The notes under the pieces: generated by a model
What the model was told of the DNA's origin: nothing
The model's input: only the letters and a program-made list of their open reading frames with translations
The model's database searches: none
Translations under genes and position numbers: made by a program
Shown: positions 36,099 through 45,011 of the stretch, piece by piece
Position numbering within the stretch: the first letter of the stretch is position 1
Layout: every line of letters starts with the position of its first letter
NCBI GenBank assembly: GCA_964509545.1
Contig: CAZDXQ010000008.1
Location: forward strand, 1-64,000
Reading direction: 5' to 3'
DNA: 64,000 nucleotides
Source of the DNA: JADJWR01 sp964509545
GTDB taxonomy: Bacteria > Pseudomonadota > Gammaproteobacteria > Burkholderiales > Burkholderiaceae_F

Positions 36099-37193
36099 CT
36101 AGGCGCTGCGCGAGGCCAGCAGCGGCCGCAGCTCCTGGTCGGCCCGCCGCAGCAGTTCCTCGGTCGTCTCCCAGCCGATGCAGGCGTCGGTGATCGACAC
36201 GCCGTACTTCAGCTGCGCGCGGTCGGCCGGCAACGGCTGGCTGCCGGCGTTGATGTGGCTCTCCAGCATCATGCCGCGGATGGCCTGCGATCCTTCACGG
36301 ATCTGGTGCACGCAGTCCATGAACACCAGCGGCTGCAGCGACGGGTCCTTCAGCGAGTTGGCGTGCGAACAGTCGATGACGATGTTCGGCGCGAGCGCTG
36401 CCTTGAGCAGCGCGCGCTCGGCGAGCTTGACGCTGACCGAGTCGTAGTTGGGCCGGCCGCCGCCGCCGCGTAGCACCAGGTGGCCGTGGGCGTTGCCGCG
36501 CGTGCGCACGATGGCCGTGCGGCCGGTGGCGGCGATGCCGAGGAAGCTGTGCGGGTTGGCGGCGGAGCGGATGGCGTTGATCGCCACTTCGAGGCTGCCG
36601 TCGGTGCCGTTCTTGAAGCCGACCGGCGTCGACAGGCCGCTGGCCATCTCGCGGTGCGTCTGGCTCTCGGTGGTGCGGGCGCCGATCGCGTACCAGCTGA
36701 TCAGGTCGCCGAGGTATTGCGGCGTCATCGGGTCGAGCGCCTCGGAGCCGGCCGGCAGGCCGAGTTCGGCGATGTCGACCAGCAGCCGGCGCGCGGCGGT
36801 GATTCCCTCCTCGATGTGGAAGGAGTCGTCCAGGCGCGGGTCATTGACGAAACCCTTCCAGCCGGTGACGGTGCGCGGCTTCTCGAAGTACACGCGCATG
36901 ACCACCAGCATCGTCGAGGCCACGTCGGCCGCGAGCTTGGCCAGGCGGCGGGCGTAGTCGAGCGCGGCCGCCGGGTCGTGGATCGAGCACGGTCCGGCGA
37001 CGACGAAAAGCCGCGGGTCGCGCCGGTCGAGGATCGCGCGCAGGCTGTCGCGGCCGCGGGCCACGGTGGCCGCGGCGGCGGCGGTGATGGGCACGCGCTC
37101 GTGCACCTGCGCCGGCGTCGGCATCGGGTCGAAGCCGACGACGTTGACGTTCTCCAGCGCGTCGTCGAGCGGGGCGGGGCTGCGGTGGGTCAT
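36099..37193 (-). CDS. aroG: 3-deoxy-7-phosphoheptulonate synthase, class I (AroG type)
   Basis: 364 residues, typical of the AroG/F/H family that starts aromatic amino-acid synthesis. VVAGPCSIHDPAAALDYA and VMRVYFEKPRTVTGWKG are the substrate-binding motifs, and HANSLKDPS and HINAGSQP the later metal and phosphate sites. It converges on the PcfJ-like gene and follows the aminotransferase by 15 bases on the same strand, so the pair is probably one transcript. Confidence 0.96.
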   Translation of the reverse strand: MTHRSPAPLDDALENVNVVGFDPMPTPAQVHERVPITAAAAATVARGRDSLRAILDRRDPRLFVVAGPCSIHDPAAALDYARRLAKLAADVASTMLVVMRVYFEKPRTVTGWKGFVNDPRLDDSFHIEEGITAARRLLVDIAELGLPAGSEALDPMTPQYLGDLISWYAIGARTTESQTHREMASGLSTPVGFKNGTDGSLEVAINAIRSAANPHSFLGIAATGRTAIVRTRGNAHGHLVLRGGGGRPNYDSVSVKLAERALLKAALAPNIVIDCSHANSLKDPSLQPLVFMDCVHQIREGSQAIRGMMLESHINAGSQPLPADRAQLKYGVSITDACIGWETTEELLRRADQELRPLLASRSA

Positions 37194-37208
37194 GGCGTGG
37201 GGCGGCGG

Positions 37209-38354
37209 TCAGACGCCGGCGAGGCGCGTCAGCGCCTCGCGCAGCGTCTGCTCCTTCTTGGCGAAGCAGAAGCGGATGATGTGGTTGTCGAACGGCCGCG
37301 CGTACAGGCCGGCGATCGGGATCGCCGCCACGCCGTGGCTGCGCACCAGGCGGCGGGCGAAGTCGGCCTCCGGTTCGTCGGACACCGCGCCGTAGTCGGC
37401 GAGAACGAAGTAGGTGCCGGGGCAGGGCAGCGGGCGCAGCCGCGTGCGCTTCAGCCCGTCGATAAACAGGTCGCGCCGCGCCTGGTAGAACGCCGGCAGC
37501 GACTCGTAGTGCGCCCGCTCGGCGAGGAACGCGGCCAGCGCGTGCTGCGCCGGGGTGTTCACGGCGAAGACCATGAACTGGTGCACCTTGCGCAGCTCGG
37601 CGGTCAGCGGCTCGGGCGCACAGCAGGTGGCGACCTTCCAGCCGGTGATGTGGAAGGTCTTGCCGAAGCTGGAGACGACGAAGGTCCGCTCGGCCAGCTC
37701 GGCCGAGCGCGACAGCGACAGGTGCGGCCGGCCGTCGAACACGATGTGCTCGTAGACCTCGTCCGACAGCAGCAGCACGCCGGTGCCGCGCACGATCTGC
37801 TCGAGCGCGCGCAGGTCGCCTTCGCCGAGGCAGTAGCCGCTCGGGTTGTGCGGGAAGTTGAGCATCAGCAGGCGCGTGCGCGGCGTGATCGCCGCGCGCA
37901 CGCGCTCCCAGTCGGGGGCGTAGCCGCGGCCGTGGTCGAGCGGCACGTACACCGGCGTGCCGCCGGCGAGCAGGATCGACGGCACGTAGCTGTCGTAGGT
38001 CGGCTCCAGCACGATCACCTCCTCGCCGGGACGCACCACGGCCAGCACCGCGGCCATGATCGCCTGCGTCGCGCCGGCGGTGATCGTGACCTCGGTGTCG
38101 GGGTCGTAGTTGCGGCCATACAGCCGCGCCGTCTTGGCCGCGACGGCCTCGCGCAGCGCCGGCACGCCGGCCATCGGCGCGTACTGGTTGTGGCCGGCAG
38201 CGACGCTGTCGGCGAGCAGCCGCTGCAGGCGCCTGTCACAGTCGAAGTCGGGGAAGCCCTGGCCGAGGTTGACCGCCCCGTGCTTGGCTGCCAGCGCCGA
38301 CATCACGGTGAACACGGTGGTGCCGACTGTCGGCAGTTTGCTTTCGATCTGCAT
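37209..38354 (-). CDS. PLP-dependent aminotransferase, methionine/YbdL type
   Basis: 381 residues of class I aminotransferase. NLGQGFPDFDCD at the start, NFPHNPSGYCL in the middle and the PLP lysine in SSFGKTFHITGWK are the YbdL/kynurenine-aminotransferase pattern. Likely substrate is methionine or an aromatic amino acid. It heads the pair with aroG and is divergent from the GNAT-exonuclease gene; a large inverted repeat lies in between. Confidence 0.92.
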   Translation of the reverse strand: MQIESKLPTVGTTVFTVMSALAAKHGAVNLGQGFPDFDCDRRLQRLLADSVAAGHNQYAPMAGVPALREAVAAKTARLYGRNYDPDTEVTITAGATQAIMAAVLAVVRPGEEVIVLEPTYDSYVPSILLAGGTPVYVPLDHGRGYAPDWERVRAAITPRTRLLMLNFPHNPSGYCLGEGDLRALEQIVRGTGVLLLSDEVYEHIVFDGRPHLSLSRSAELAERTFVVSSFGKTFHITGWKVATCCAPEPLTAELRKVHQFMVFAVNTPAQHALAAFLAERAHYESLPAFYQARRDLFIDGLKRTRLRPLPCPGTYFVLADYGAVSDEPEADFARRLVRSHGVAAIPIAGLYARPFDNHIIRFCFAKKEQTLREALTRLAGV

Positions 38355-38406
38355 TGCCTGCTGATCCGCGACGATCCTCGGCTCGCCGGCACGATCGCCA
38401 GCGGCT

Positions 38407-38438
38407 GCGTTGCCGATCGTACGTCAGATCGGCAACGC
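38407..38438. repeat. Perfect 12-bp inverted repeat in a divergent promoter region
   Basis: GCGTTGCCGATC, an 8-base spacer, then GATCGGCAACGC. It lies 52 bases from the aminotransferase start and 53 bases before the GNAT-exonuclease start. With no T run and between two starts, it looks more like an operator than a terminator. Confidence 0.6.
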
Positions 38439-38491
38439 GGCCGGCTGCGCTCCGGTAAAGTGGGCGACCGCGGCGGAACTTGCCAATCGGT

Positions 38492-39559
38492 ATGCTGCTC
38501 CGGGGAAAAAAAGTGACGTTGCGGCGGGCCCGGCCCGCCGACGGCGACCGCGCCTACGAGTGGCTGGCGCTGTCGGACCTGACGCCTTCGGTGATGGGCC
38601 CGCCGCTGTATCCCGAGCTGCCCGTGCCCACGCGTGCCTCGTTCGACACCCGCTATCCGCCATTTCTGTTCGACCACGGCAATCCGTTCGACGGCCGGGC
38701 ACTGATCATCGGCACCGAGCATGAGGACGTCGGCGTGCTCGTCTATGGCGCGGTGCGCCTGGGCGTAGGTGCGGTCGAGATGGAACTGTGGCTGGCCGGC
38801 AAGCGCTTCTTAGGCCAAGGCTTAGGCTCCGAGGCGCTGAACCTGGCCTGCCACTGGCTGCACGAGGAACTCGGCATCGACACCTTCGTGCTGCGCGCGG
38901 CGCGGCGCAACGTGCGGGCCCTGCGCGCCTTTCGGCGTGCAGGCTTCCGCACTGTGGACAGGAATGCGGAACAGGCACGGCAGCTTGACCTGGCCCGCCA
39001 TTCGCTCGACGACGTTGAACTGCTGCTGCTGAGCCTGCCGCCGCCACCGGTGGCGCTGCAGGCGGATTGCCGCCGCACTTACGTCTTTTTCGACACGGAA
39101 TTGACGGATCTGGCGCAGCCGCGGCTGATCAGCGTCGGCGCGGTGGCGACCGACGCAACCGAGTTCTACTGCGAAATCGGCGGCTGGCAGGCGCAACAGG
39201 CAAGCGACTTCGTCAGACAGCGCGTCCTGCCGCAGCTCGACGGCAAGCCTCTGGCCTTTGCGGAGGCGGCTCAGGGCTTTGCGGCGTGGCTGGGCCAGCG
39301 GGCGGCGCGCCAGGCGGTCACGGTCGTTGCGGACGCGGCGTACGACCGCTGGGCCCTTGCCGAACTGCTGGGTGGTGACTCGTTGCCGAGCGGACTGCGC
39401 TGGCAGCGGGTGCCGCTGCCCCCTGAGATGCTCGATGCGGTGGCGGCCGGACTGGGGCTGCGCCACCATCATGCGCTCGATACCGCGCGCAGCCTGATGC
39501 ATGCATTGATGGCGCCGGGCTCAGGCGACGAGCCGCAGGTGCGCAGCGGCGCGCACTGA
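38492..39559 (+). CDS. GNAT acetyltransferase fused to a DEDD-type 3'-5' exonuclease
   Basis: 355 residues. Residues 1-170 are an RimJ-like GNAT domain (LRRARPADGDRAYEWL, GKRFLGQGLGSEALNLA as the acetyl-CoA loop). After a short linker, residues 190-350 are an RNase-H-fold exonuclease with catalytic-looking FFDTEL, a central aspartate in VVADAAYDRW and HHHALDTARS with the late His and Asp. ATG chosen over the TTG four codons upstream. I know no such fusion; each half alone is common. Confidence 0.78.
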   Translation: MLLRGKKVTLRRARPADGDRAYEWLALSDLTPSVMGPPLYPELPVPTRASFDTRYPPFLFDHGNPFDGRALIIGTEHEDVGVLVYGAVRLGVGAVEMELWLAGKRFLGQGLGSEALNLACHWLHEELGIDTFVLRAARRNVRALRAFRRAGFRTVDRNAEQARQLDLARHSLDDVELLLLSLPPPPVALQADCRRTYVFFDTELTDLAQPRLISVGAVATDATEFYCEIGGWQAQQASDFVRQRVLPQLDGKPLAFAEAAQGFAAWLGQRAARQAVTVVADAAYDRWALAELLGGDSLPSGLRWQRVPLPPEMLDAVAAGLGLRHHHALDTARSLMHALMAPGSGDEPQVRSGAH

Positions 39560-39580
39560 CCGGCCACGATCCGTCGGCGC

Positions 39581-40003
39581 TCAGCGTGCCGCCTGCAGCG
39601 CGCAAGGCGCGGCGGCTGGCGGGACGATGCGCAGCCCGAGCGCAGCGGCACGGCGCGCCAGTCGCAGCAGCCCTTTGTCGCGCGTCAGCAGCGCGTCGGC
39701 GCCGCTGCTGAAGGCGGCATCGAGGAACTTCTGGTCGTCGGGGTCGGCGCAGGCAAACGGCGCGGCGGCGATGCGCTCGATCGCTTCGCTGCACGCATGC
39801 CACTGGGCGAGAAGCCGTGCGCATTGCTCTTCATCGAGGCCGAAACGGCTGCGCGCAAGGACCTCGGCAAGTTCGGCGTCGCAGTCGCGGCTTCGCAGGG
39901 CACGCAGCCGGCCGGCCTGCAGTGCTGCGCGCAGCGGGCGGGCTGCCGGATCGTCGAACAGCCACAGATCGAGCAGCACGTTGGTGTCGATGACGACGCG
40001 CAC
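39581..40003 (-). CDS. PIN-domain ribonuclease-like protein, orphan
   Basis: 140 residues starting VRVVIDTNVLLDLW with the acidic residues of a PIN active site; further acidic residues in FACADPDDQKFLDAA and the TRDKGLLRLA motif. It is of the COG1569 putative toxin class, but no antitoxin gene is next to it. The GTG start lies 7 bases after the alcohol dehydrogenase stop, so it hangs on the end of that operon. Confidence 0.82.
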   Translation of the reverse strand: MRVVIDTNVLLDLWLFDDPAARPLRAALQAGRLRALRSRDCDAELAEVLARSRFGLDEEQCARLLAQWHACSEAIERIAAAPFACADPDDQKFLDAAFSSGADALLTRDKGLLRLARRAAALGLRIVPPAAAPCALQAAR

Positions 40004-40010
40004 GGGCGCG

Positions 40011-41006
40011 CTACTCGCAAAGGAGCACCGCCGCACCCTGCACGCGGCCGGCACGAAGGTCGTCGAGCGCTGCGTTGGCGGCGGCCAGCGGATAACGCTG
40101 CACGTGGGTGCGGATCGGCACGCGCGGCGCCAGCGCCAGAAACTCTTCGGCGTCGGCGCGGGTGAGATTGGCCACCGAGCGCACGACCCGCTCGCCCCAC
40201 AGCAGCGCATACGGAAATGCGGGGATGTCGCTCATGTGAATGCCGCCGCAGACCACGATGCCGGCCTTGCGCGTCGCGCGCAGCGCGGCGGGAACTAGAC
40301 TGCCGACCGGAGCGAAAAGCACGGCTGCGTCGAGCGGTTCGGGCGTAGGCCCGGTGGAGTCGCCGGCCCAAACGCAGCCGAGAGAGCGGGCGAAAGCCTG
40401 GCCCTCGGCGTCGCCCGGGCGGGTGAAGGCGAATACGCGGCGACCCTGCCAGATCGCCAGCTGGGCGATCAGGTGCGCTGCGGCGCCGAAGCCGTAGATG
40501 CCAAGGGTTTGCGCGTCCTCGGCGAAGCGCAGCGCGCGGTGGCCGATCAGCCCGGCGCACAGCAGCGGCGCCGCGTGCGCGTCATCGAAGCCATCGGGCA
40601 GGTGAAAGACGTAGGCCGCGTCGGCGAGCATGTATTCGGCGTAGCCGCCATCACGGGTGTAGCCGGTGAATTGCGGCGCGTCGCACAGGTTTTCGCGCCC
40701 GGCCAGGCAGTGGCTGCAGCGGCCGCAGGTGGCGCCGAGCCAGGGCACACCGACGCGGTCGCCCTCGCGGAAGCGATCGATTCCGGGTCCCACGGCGGCG
40801 ACGCGTCCGACGACCTCGTGCCCGAGCACCAGCGGCAGCTTCGGCTGCGTCAGATCGCCGTCGGCGACGTGCAAATCGGTGCGGCACACGCCGCAGGCGC
40901 TGACCCGCACCAGAACCTCGCCGGCGGCCGGTTCGCGCAGCGCGATGCGGCGCGCCGCAAGCGGCTGCCGAGCGGCGTCGAGCACCATCGCCGTGGCGTA
41001 GCGCAT
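40011..41006 (-). CDS. Zinc-dependent alcohol dehydrogenase family protein
   Basis: 331 residues of the MDR family. Catalytic zinc ligands in CGVCRTDLH and GHEVVG, structural zinc site CGRCSHCLAGRENLC, and a nucleotide-binding stretch GIYGFGAAAHLIAQLA. The AdhP-like group acts on small alcohols or aldehydes; the substrate is not clear. It lies 11 bases after the DUF2237 gene. Confidence 0.92.
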   Translation of the reverse strand: MRYATAMVLDAARQPLAARRIALREPAAGEVLVRVSACGVCRTDLHVADGDLTQPKLPLVLGHEVVGRVAAVGPGIDRFREGDRVGVPWLGATCGRCSHCLAGRENLCDAPQFTGYTRDGGYAEYMLADAAYVFHLPDGFDDAHAAPLLCAGLIGHRALRFAEDAQTLGIYGFGAAAHLIAQLAIWQGRRVFAFTRPGDAEGQAFARSLGCVWAGDSTGPTPEPLDAAVLFAPVGSLVPAALRATRKAGIVVCGGIHMSDIPAFPYALLWGERVVRSVANLTRADAEEFLALAPRVPIRTHVQRYPLAAANAALDDLRAGRVQGAAVLLCE

Positions 41007-41017
41007 CGCCGTTGCCT

Positions 41018-41404
41018 TCAGGGTCCCGCCGCGTGCGCGAGCAGCTGCTCAAGCGTCACGACCTCGAGCGCCTTCTCGTGCGTGGCGGCGAGCAGCACCG
41101 GTGGAGCGACACCGGCGTCGAGGGCTTCCTTCCAGCGTCCGACGCACAGGCACCAGCGGTCGCCGGGCTTCAGCCCGGCAAATCCGAACTCGGGCCGCGG
41201 CGTGACCAGGTCGTTGCCCTGGCGGCGGGAGTAGGCCAGGAACTCTGCCGTCATCAGCGCGCAAACGGTGTGCGAGCCGATGTCCTGCGGCCCGGTGTGG
41301 CAGTAGCCGTCGCGATAGAAACCGGTGCGCGGCGACGTGCAGCAGCAGGCCAATGGGCCGCCGTGAACATTACGCGCCGACGAAGGGAAGGCCGGATCGC
41401 GCAC
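41018..41404 (-). CDS. DUF2237-family protein
   Basis: 128-residue small protein with the family pattern: NVHGGPLACCCTSPRTGFYR, GYCHTGPQDIGSHTVCA and RWCLCVGRW. Function unknown. It is tightly packed 3 bases after the Mla-type lipoprotein gene. Confidence 0.9.
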   Translation of the reverse strand: MRDPAFPSSARNVHGGPLACCCTSPRTGFYRDGYCHTGPQDIGSHTVCALMTAEFLAYSRRQGNDLVTPRPEFGFAGLKPGDRWCLCVGRWKEALDAGVAPPVLLAATHEKALEVVTLEQLLAHAAGP

Positions 41405-41407
41405 GGA

Positions 41408-42088
41408 CTAGTTCCCCCGATACGCGGCGACCGAACTCTCGACCCATTCGGCCAGCTGATCGAGGACGTCGGCGGTGCCGATGGCGAAGGCCGCCACGGC
41501 CGCGACAGGCGCCGCCTGCGCTACCGCCGGCGCAGCGGTGAAGGTGCGCTGTGCGACCAGGGTGCGGCCGGGCCGATAGATCAGGTCGGCGCGCAAGGCG
41601 ATTCGCGCCTGCCCGGGTTCGGAAGAAATATCGTGCACCATGCTGTCGAGCGCCAGCGTCAGCAACCAGTCGGTACCGACCGGCTGGCCGAGCTGCGCGA
41701 CTGCGGCAAAGCGACCGCGCGCCTGCAGCCGCTGTTGCGCCAGCTGCGCCAGCCGGCGTGAAGGCCGCTCCGTCCACGCCGCGAGCTGGTACAGCGATCG
41801 CTGGCCCGGCTGGCGCGAATAAGCGATTGCGGTCGAGTCGGCAAGCGGATCGGACCCGGCGCTGTGGACGGCCAATGTTGCCGTCGCCCCGGCGGGCGCG
41901 GCGGCGTCTGCCGGTCGCGCATCGGCGAGGACGTAATAGGCCATCGGCGGCGCATCACTGGTACCGATCGAGACGCAACCGGCAAGCAGCGCGGCGCCGG
42001 CTGCGATCAGCCAGGCGAGGCCGGACACCGCAGGCCATGCGGGCGTCAACCGGCGGCGGAATCGCAGCATCCGGCGCAGCACGATCAC
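41408..42088 (-). CDS. ABC-type transport auxiliary lipoprotein (PqiC/DUF330-like)
   Basis: 226 residues with a lipobox (LLAGC, cysteine near residue 38), MAYYVLADARP after it, and a beta-rich body typical of the lipoprotein that ends mlaFED-type operons. The GTG start overlaps the mlaD stop by GTGA. It probably anchors the MCE complex to the outer membrane. Confidence 0.88.
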   Translation of the reverse strand: MIVLRRMLRFRRRLTPAWPAVSGLAWLIAAGAALLAGCVSIGTSDAPPMAYYVLADARPADAAAPAGATATLAVHSAGSDPLADSTAIAYSRQPGQRSLYQLAAWTERPSRRLAQLAQQRLQARGRFAAVAQLGQPVGTDWLLTLALDSMVHDISSEPGQARIALRADLIYRPGRTLVAQRTFTAAPAVAQAAPVAAVAAFAIGTADVLDQLAEWVESSVAAYRGN

Positions 42089-43083
42089 GGCAGCTTCTCG
42101 CCGGGCCCGAGGCGCGAGCGTTCGGGGCCGAGCAGCGCTGCGCGCGGGTCGCTCAGCCGGTCGAGCGAGCGCTGCATTGTCTCCAGGCTCGCGCGCAGCT
42201 CCGTCACAGCCACCAGCAGCTGATCGTCGAGTTGCGCGGCGCTGTTTTCGATGCGGCGCGCGGCGCCGGCGGCGTCGGTCTGCAGCGCCGTGACGGCGGC
42301 GGTCGTCCGCGTCACCGCCTGCCGAGTCTCGCCGGCGACGCGGCGCAGCTCGCCGATCAGCAATTTCGCCTCTTCGAGGCTGGCCGCAGCGCCTTCGCCG
42401 ACGCGTTCGCTCACCGCGGCGACCTGCGTGGCCGTGCGACGGAACTCGCGCGCTGCGCCGCCGATCTCGACCAGCGTGCCGTCGAGCCGGGCCAGGCGCT
42501 TGTCGAGTTCACGCGTCGCCTCGCGCAGGTTGCGCAGCGTCTCGCTGACCGCTGCGCGGTTCTCGGCAGTGAACATCTCATTCAGGTTGTTCAGCGCCTC
42601 GCCTGCCATCTGCCCGAGCTCGGTGACGCGGCCGGTGATTTCGCTCAGGTCGGGACGCCCCTCGCCGATCACCGGGTAGCGCTCGTCCGCGGGAACCGTT
42701 TGCAGGGGCGGACCCGCCGGCTCCTCGGTGACCAGCCTGACCTGCGCGATGCCGGTGACGAAATTGCGGGTGATCACGGCCACGGTGTTCTCGCGCACCG
42801 GCGCGCGTCGATCGACGCGAACGTCGACGCGGGCGCGGTTCAGTTTCTCGGTCGACAACTGGTAGTCGAGCACGCGGCCGATGCTGATGCCGCGCATGTT
42901 GACGTCGGCGCCTACTGCCAGGCCGTCGAGCGCCTGTTCCTCGAAGTAGATGGTGTAACGGGCAAAGTCGCGCTCGGCTCCGGTGCGCTTGAGCCAGACG
43001 ACGGAGGCCACCAGCGCGATCACCAGCGCCAGTACCGCGGCGCCGACGTAGGTGTATTTCGCTTCAGCTTCCATCGTTGCCAC
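42085..43083 (-). CDS. mlaD: MlaD-family MCE protein
   Basis: 332 residues: an N-terminal membrane anchor (YVGAAVLALVIALVASVVWL), one MCE domain (DGLAVGADVNMRGISIGRV) and a long C-terminal helical coiled-coil of about 190 residues. It is the substrate-binding subunit of an ABC phospholipid or hydrophobic-molecule carrier. It overlaps the ATPase gene by 20 bases. Confidence 0.93.
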   Translation of the reverse strand: MATMEAEAKYTYVGAAVLALVIALVASVVWLKRTGAERDFARYTIYFEEQALDGLAVGADVNMRGISIGRVLDYQLSTEKLNRARVDVRVDRRAPVRENTVAVITRNFVTGIAQVRLVTEEPAGPPLQTVPADERYPVIGEGRPDLSEITGRVTELGQMAGEALNNLNEMFTAENRAAVSETLRNLREATRELDKRLARLDGTLVEIGGAAREFRRTATQVAAVSERVGEGAAASLEEAKLLIGELRRVAGETRQAVTRTTAAVTALQTDAAGAARRIENSAAQLDDQLLVAVTELRASLETMQRSLDRLSDPRAALLGPERSRLGPGEKLP

Positions 43084-43855
43084 TCGCCGATCCGCCGATC
43101 ATTGTACGGACCGCGAAATAGGAGCGTATCCACTCATGATCGAGGTGAACGACGTCGGCCACCGGCCCGTCGGCCATCACCTTGCCGTCGGCGAGCACGA
43201 TCAGCCGGTCGACCACGGTGAGCAGCGTGTCCAGATCGTGCGTAACGAGGAACACCGTGATGCCGAGGTCGTCAACCAACGAGCGCACCAGCGCATCGAA
43301 GGCGCGTGCTGTCGTCGGATCAAGTCCGGAGGTCGGTTCGTCGAGAAACAGGATCTCCGGCTCCAGCGCCAGCGCGCGGGCCAGGGCGGCGCGCTTGCGC
43401 ATGCCGCCGGAAAGCTCGCTCGGCATCCTGCCCGCCGCTTCGGCGGGCAGGCCGGCCTGCCCCAGCCGCAGGCGGACGATCTCTTCGCGCAACGCCGGCG
43501 CGATGTCGGTGTGCTCGGCCAGCGGCACGGCAACGTTCTGGGCGACCGTAAGCGAAGAAAACAGCGCCCCGTCCTGGAAGGTCATGCCAAAACGCCGGCG
43601 CACGGCGGCGACCTCCTCCGCAGGAGCACGCCACATGTCGGTGCCGAGCACACGCACCGTGCCCGCCGTGGGCGGGTGCAGGCCGATGATCTCGCGCAGA
43701 AGCACCGACTTGCCTGTGCCGGAGCCGCCGATCAGCGCTGCGAGCGTGCCCCGCTTCACCGCAAACGTCACGCCGTCGTGCACGGTGTTCGTGCCGAAGC
43801 GGGTCATGACGCCATCGACGTCAATCACGGCAGCGGCAGGGTCGGCGGCCTTCAT
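43064..43855 (-). CDS. mlaF: MlaF-like ATPase of the MCE transporter
   Basis: 263 residues, one ABC domain with Walker A GGSGTGKSVL, signature LSGGMRKRAALAR and Walker B ILFLDEPTSGLDP. ATG at 43855 matches the usual family N-terminus; a GTG at 43885 is possible. Confidence 0.93.
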   Translation of the reverse strand: MKAADPAAAVIDVDGVMTRFGTNTVHDGVTFAVKRGTLAALIGGSGTGKSVLLREIIGLHPPTAGTVRVLGTDMWRAPAEEVAAVRRRFGMTFQDGALFSSLTVAQNVAVPLAEHTDIAPALREEIVRLRLGQAGLPAEAAGRMPSELSGGMRKRAALARALALEPEILFLDEPTSGLDPTTARAFDALVRSLVDDLGITVFLVTHDLDTLLTVVDRLIVLADGKVMADGPVADVVHLDHEWIRSYFAVRTMIGGSASGNDGS

Positions 43856-43886
43856 CGTCGGCGGTCCGCAAGGCGGCGCTTGCACA

Positions 43887-45011
43887 TCAGATGCCCAGTT
43901 CCTGGAACAGCACCGCGAAGGCCGCGTCGAGCAGGATCACCGAGACGATGCTCTGCACGACGGTGGAAGTCGTCGCCAGTCCGACCGCGCGCGTGTCGCG
44001 TCCGACGTTCATTCCCATGCGACAGCCGATCACGGCGATCGCCAGCGCGAACACCGGTGCCTTGATCAGGCCGGCCCAGACATGAGTGATGTCCAGCGCG
44101 CCGTGCAGCCTTTCGGCGAAGGCCGCCGGCGGGATGCCGAGCATCGCATCGGCGACCAGCGCTGCGCCGGCCAGTCCGGCGACCAGGCCGATGAAGGCCA
44201 GCAGTGGCATGGCCAGCAGCAGCGCCAGCACGCGCGGCACGACCAGCACCTGCATCGGCGACAGCCCGAGCGTGCGGATGGCGTCGATCTCCTCGGTCAG
44301 GCGCATCGAGCCGAGTTGCGCGGTGAATGCCGCACCCGAACGGCCGGCGATGATGGTGGCGACGATGATCGGCGCGAACTCGCGCGACATGCCGATGCCG
44401 ACGCCGTCGACGACGAAGATGTTGGCACCGTACTGCTCGGCCTGCAGGCCGAGCAGGTACGCGAAGACGACGCCGATCAGCAGCGTCACCAGCATGACCA
44501 CGGGAATCGCGTTCAGGCAACTCTGCTCCAGTTGCGTGGTCAGTTCGCGCAGCCGCAGCCGTCGCGGCGAACGTGCGACCTCCACCATGGCCGCCAGCGT
44601 CAGGCCGAGGAAATTCATGTCGTCGGCCGCGCGGCGGTAGGTGAGCGCCGTGCGCCTGCCGACATCGGCGAGCCAGTGCGCACGCGCCGGGGTGGGTGCT
44701 GCGGCCAGCGAAGCGCGCCGCTTCAGTACGCCATCGAGGACGCGGCGGTGCGCTGTCGCAAAGGCCTGCCAGCGGATCGCCTCTGACCCGAGCCCGACGG
44801 CCTCGAGCGCGGACAGCAGCGCCAGAGCCGCCGCCGAGTCGAACGCGGTCAGGTCCCGGCCGTCGACGGTCAGCGGCGCCTTGGGCTGGAGGCGGGCGAG
44901 CTGTGGCGCGAGCACCGGCAGCGCGGCCAGTCGCCACTGTCCGGCCAGATTCAGCTGCGCGCCATCGGCACTGAGCGCGAACCCTGCGTCGGTCGCGGCA
45001 TCGCTCGGCAT
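43887..45011 (-). CDS. mlaE: MlaE-like permease with N-terminal STAS-like domain
   Basis: 374 residues. Residues 1-100 look like a STAS/MlaB domain (LTVDGRDLTAFDSAAALALL), then a MlaE permease of five or so segments with the signature FAPIIVATIIAGRSGAAFTAQLG and EEIDAIRTLG. So MlaB and MlaE are one protein. Its ATG overlaps the stop of the OmpA-like gene (TGATG). Confidence 0.93.
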   Translation of the reverse strand: MPSDAATDAGFALSADGAQLNLAGQWRLAALPVLAPQLARLQPKAPLTVDGRDLTAFDSAAALALLSALEAVGLGSEAIRWQAFATAHRRVLDGVLKRRASLAAAPTPARAHWLADVGRRTALTYRRAADDMNFLGLTLAAMVEVARSPRRLRLRELTTQLEQSCLNAIPVVMLVTLLIGVVFAYLLGLQAEQYGANIFVVDGVGIGMSREFAPIIVATIIAGRSGAAFTAQLGSMRLTEEIDAIRTLGLSPMQVLVVPRVLALLLAMPLLAFIGLVAGLAGAALVADAMLGIPPAAFAERLHGALDITHVWAGLIKAPVFALAIAVIGCRMGMNVGRDTRAVGLATTSTVVQSIVSVILLDAAFAVLFQELGI

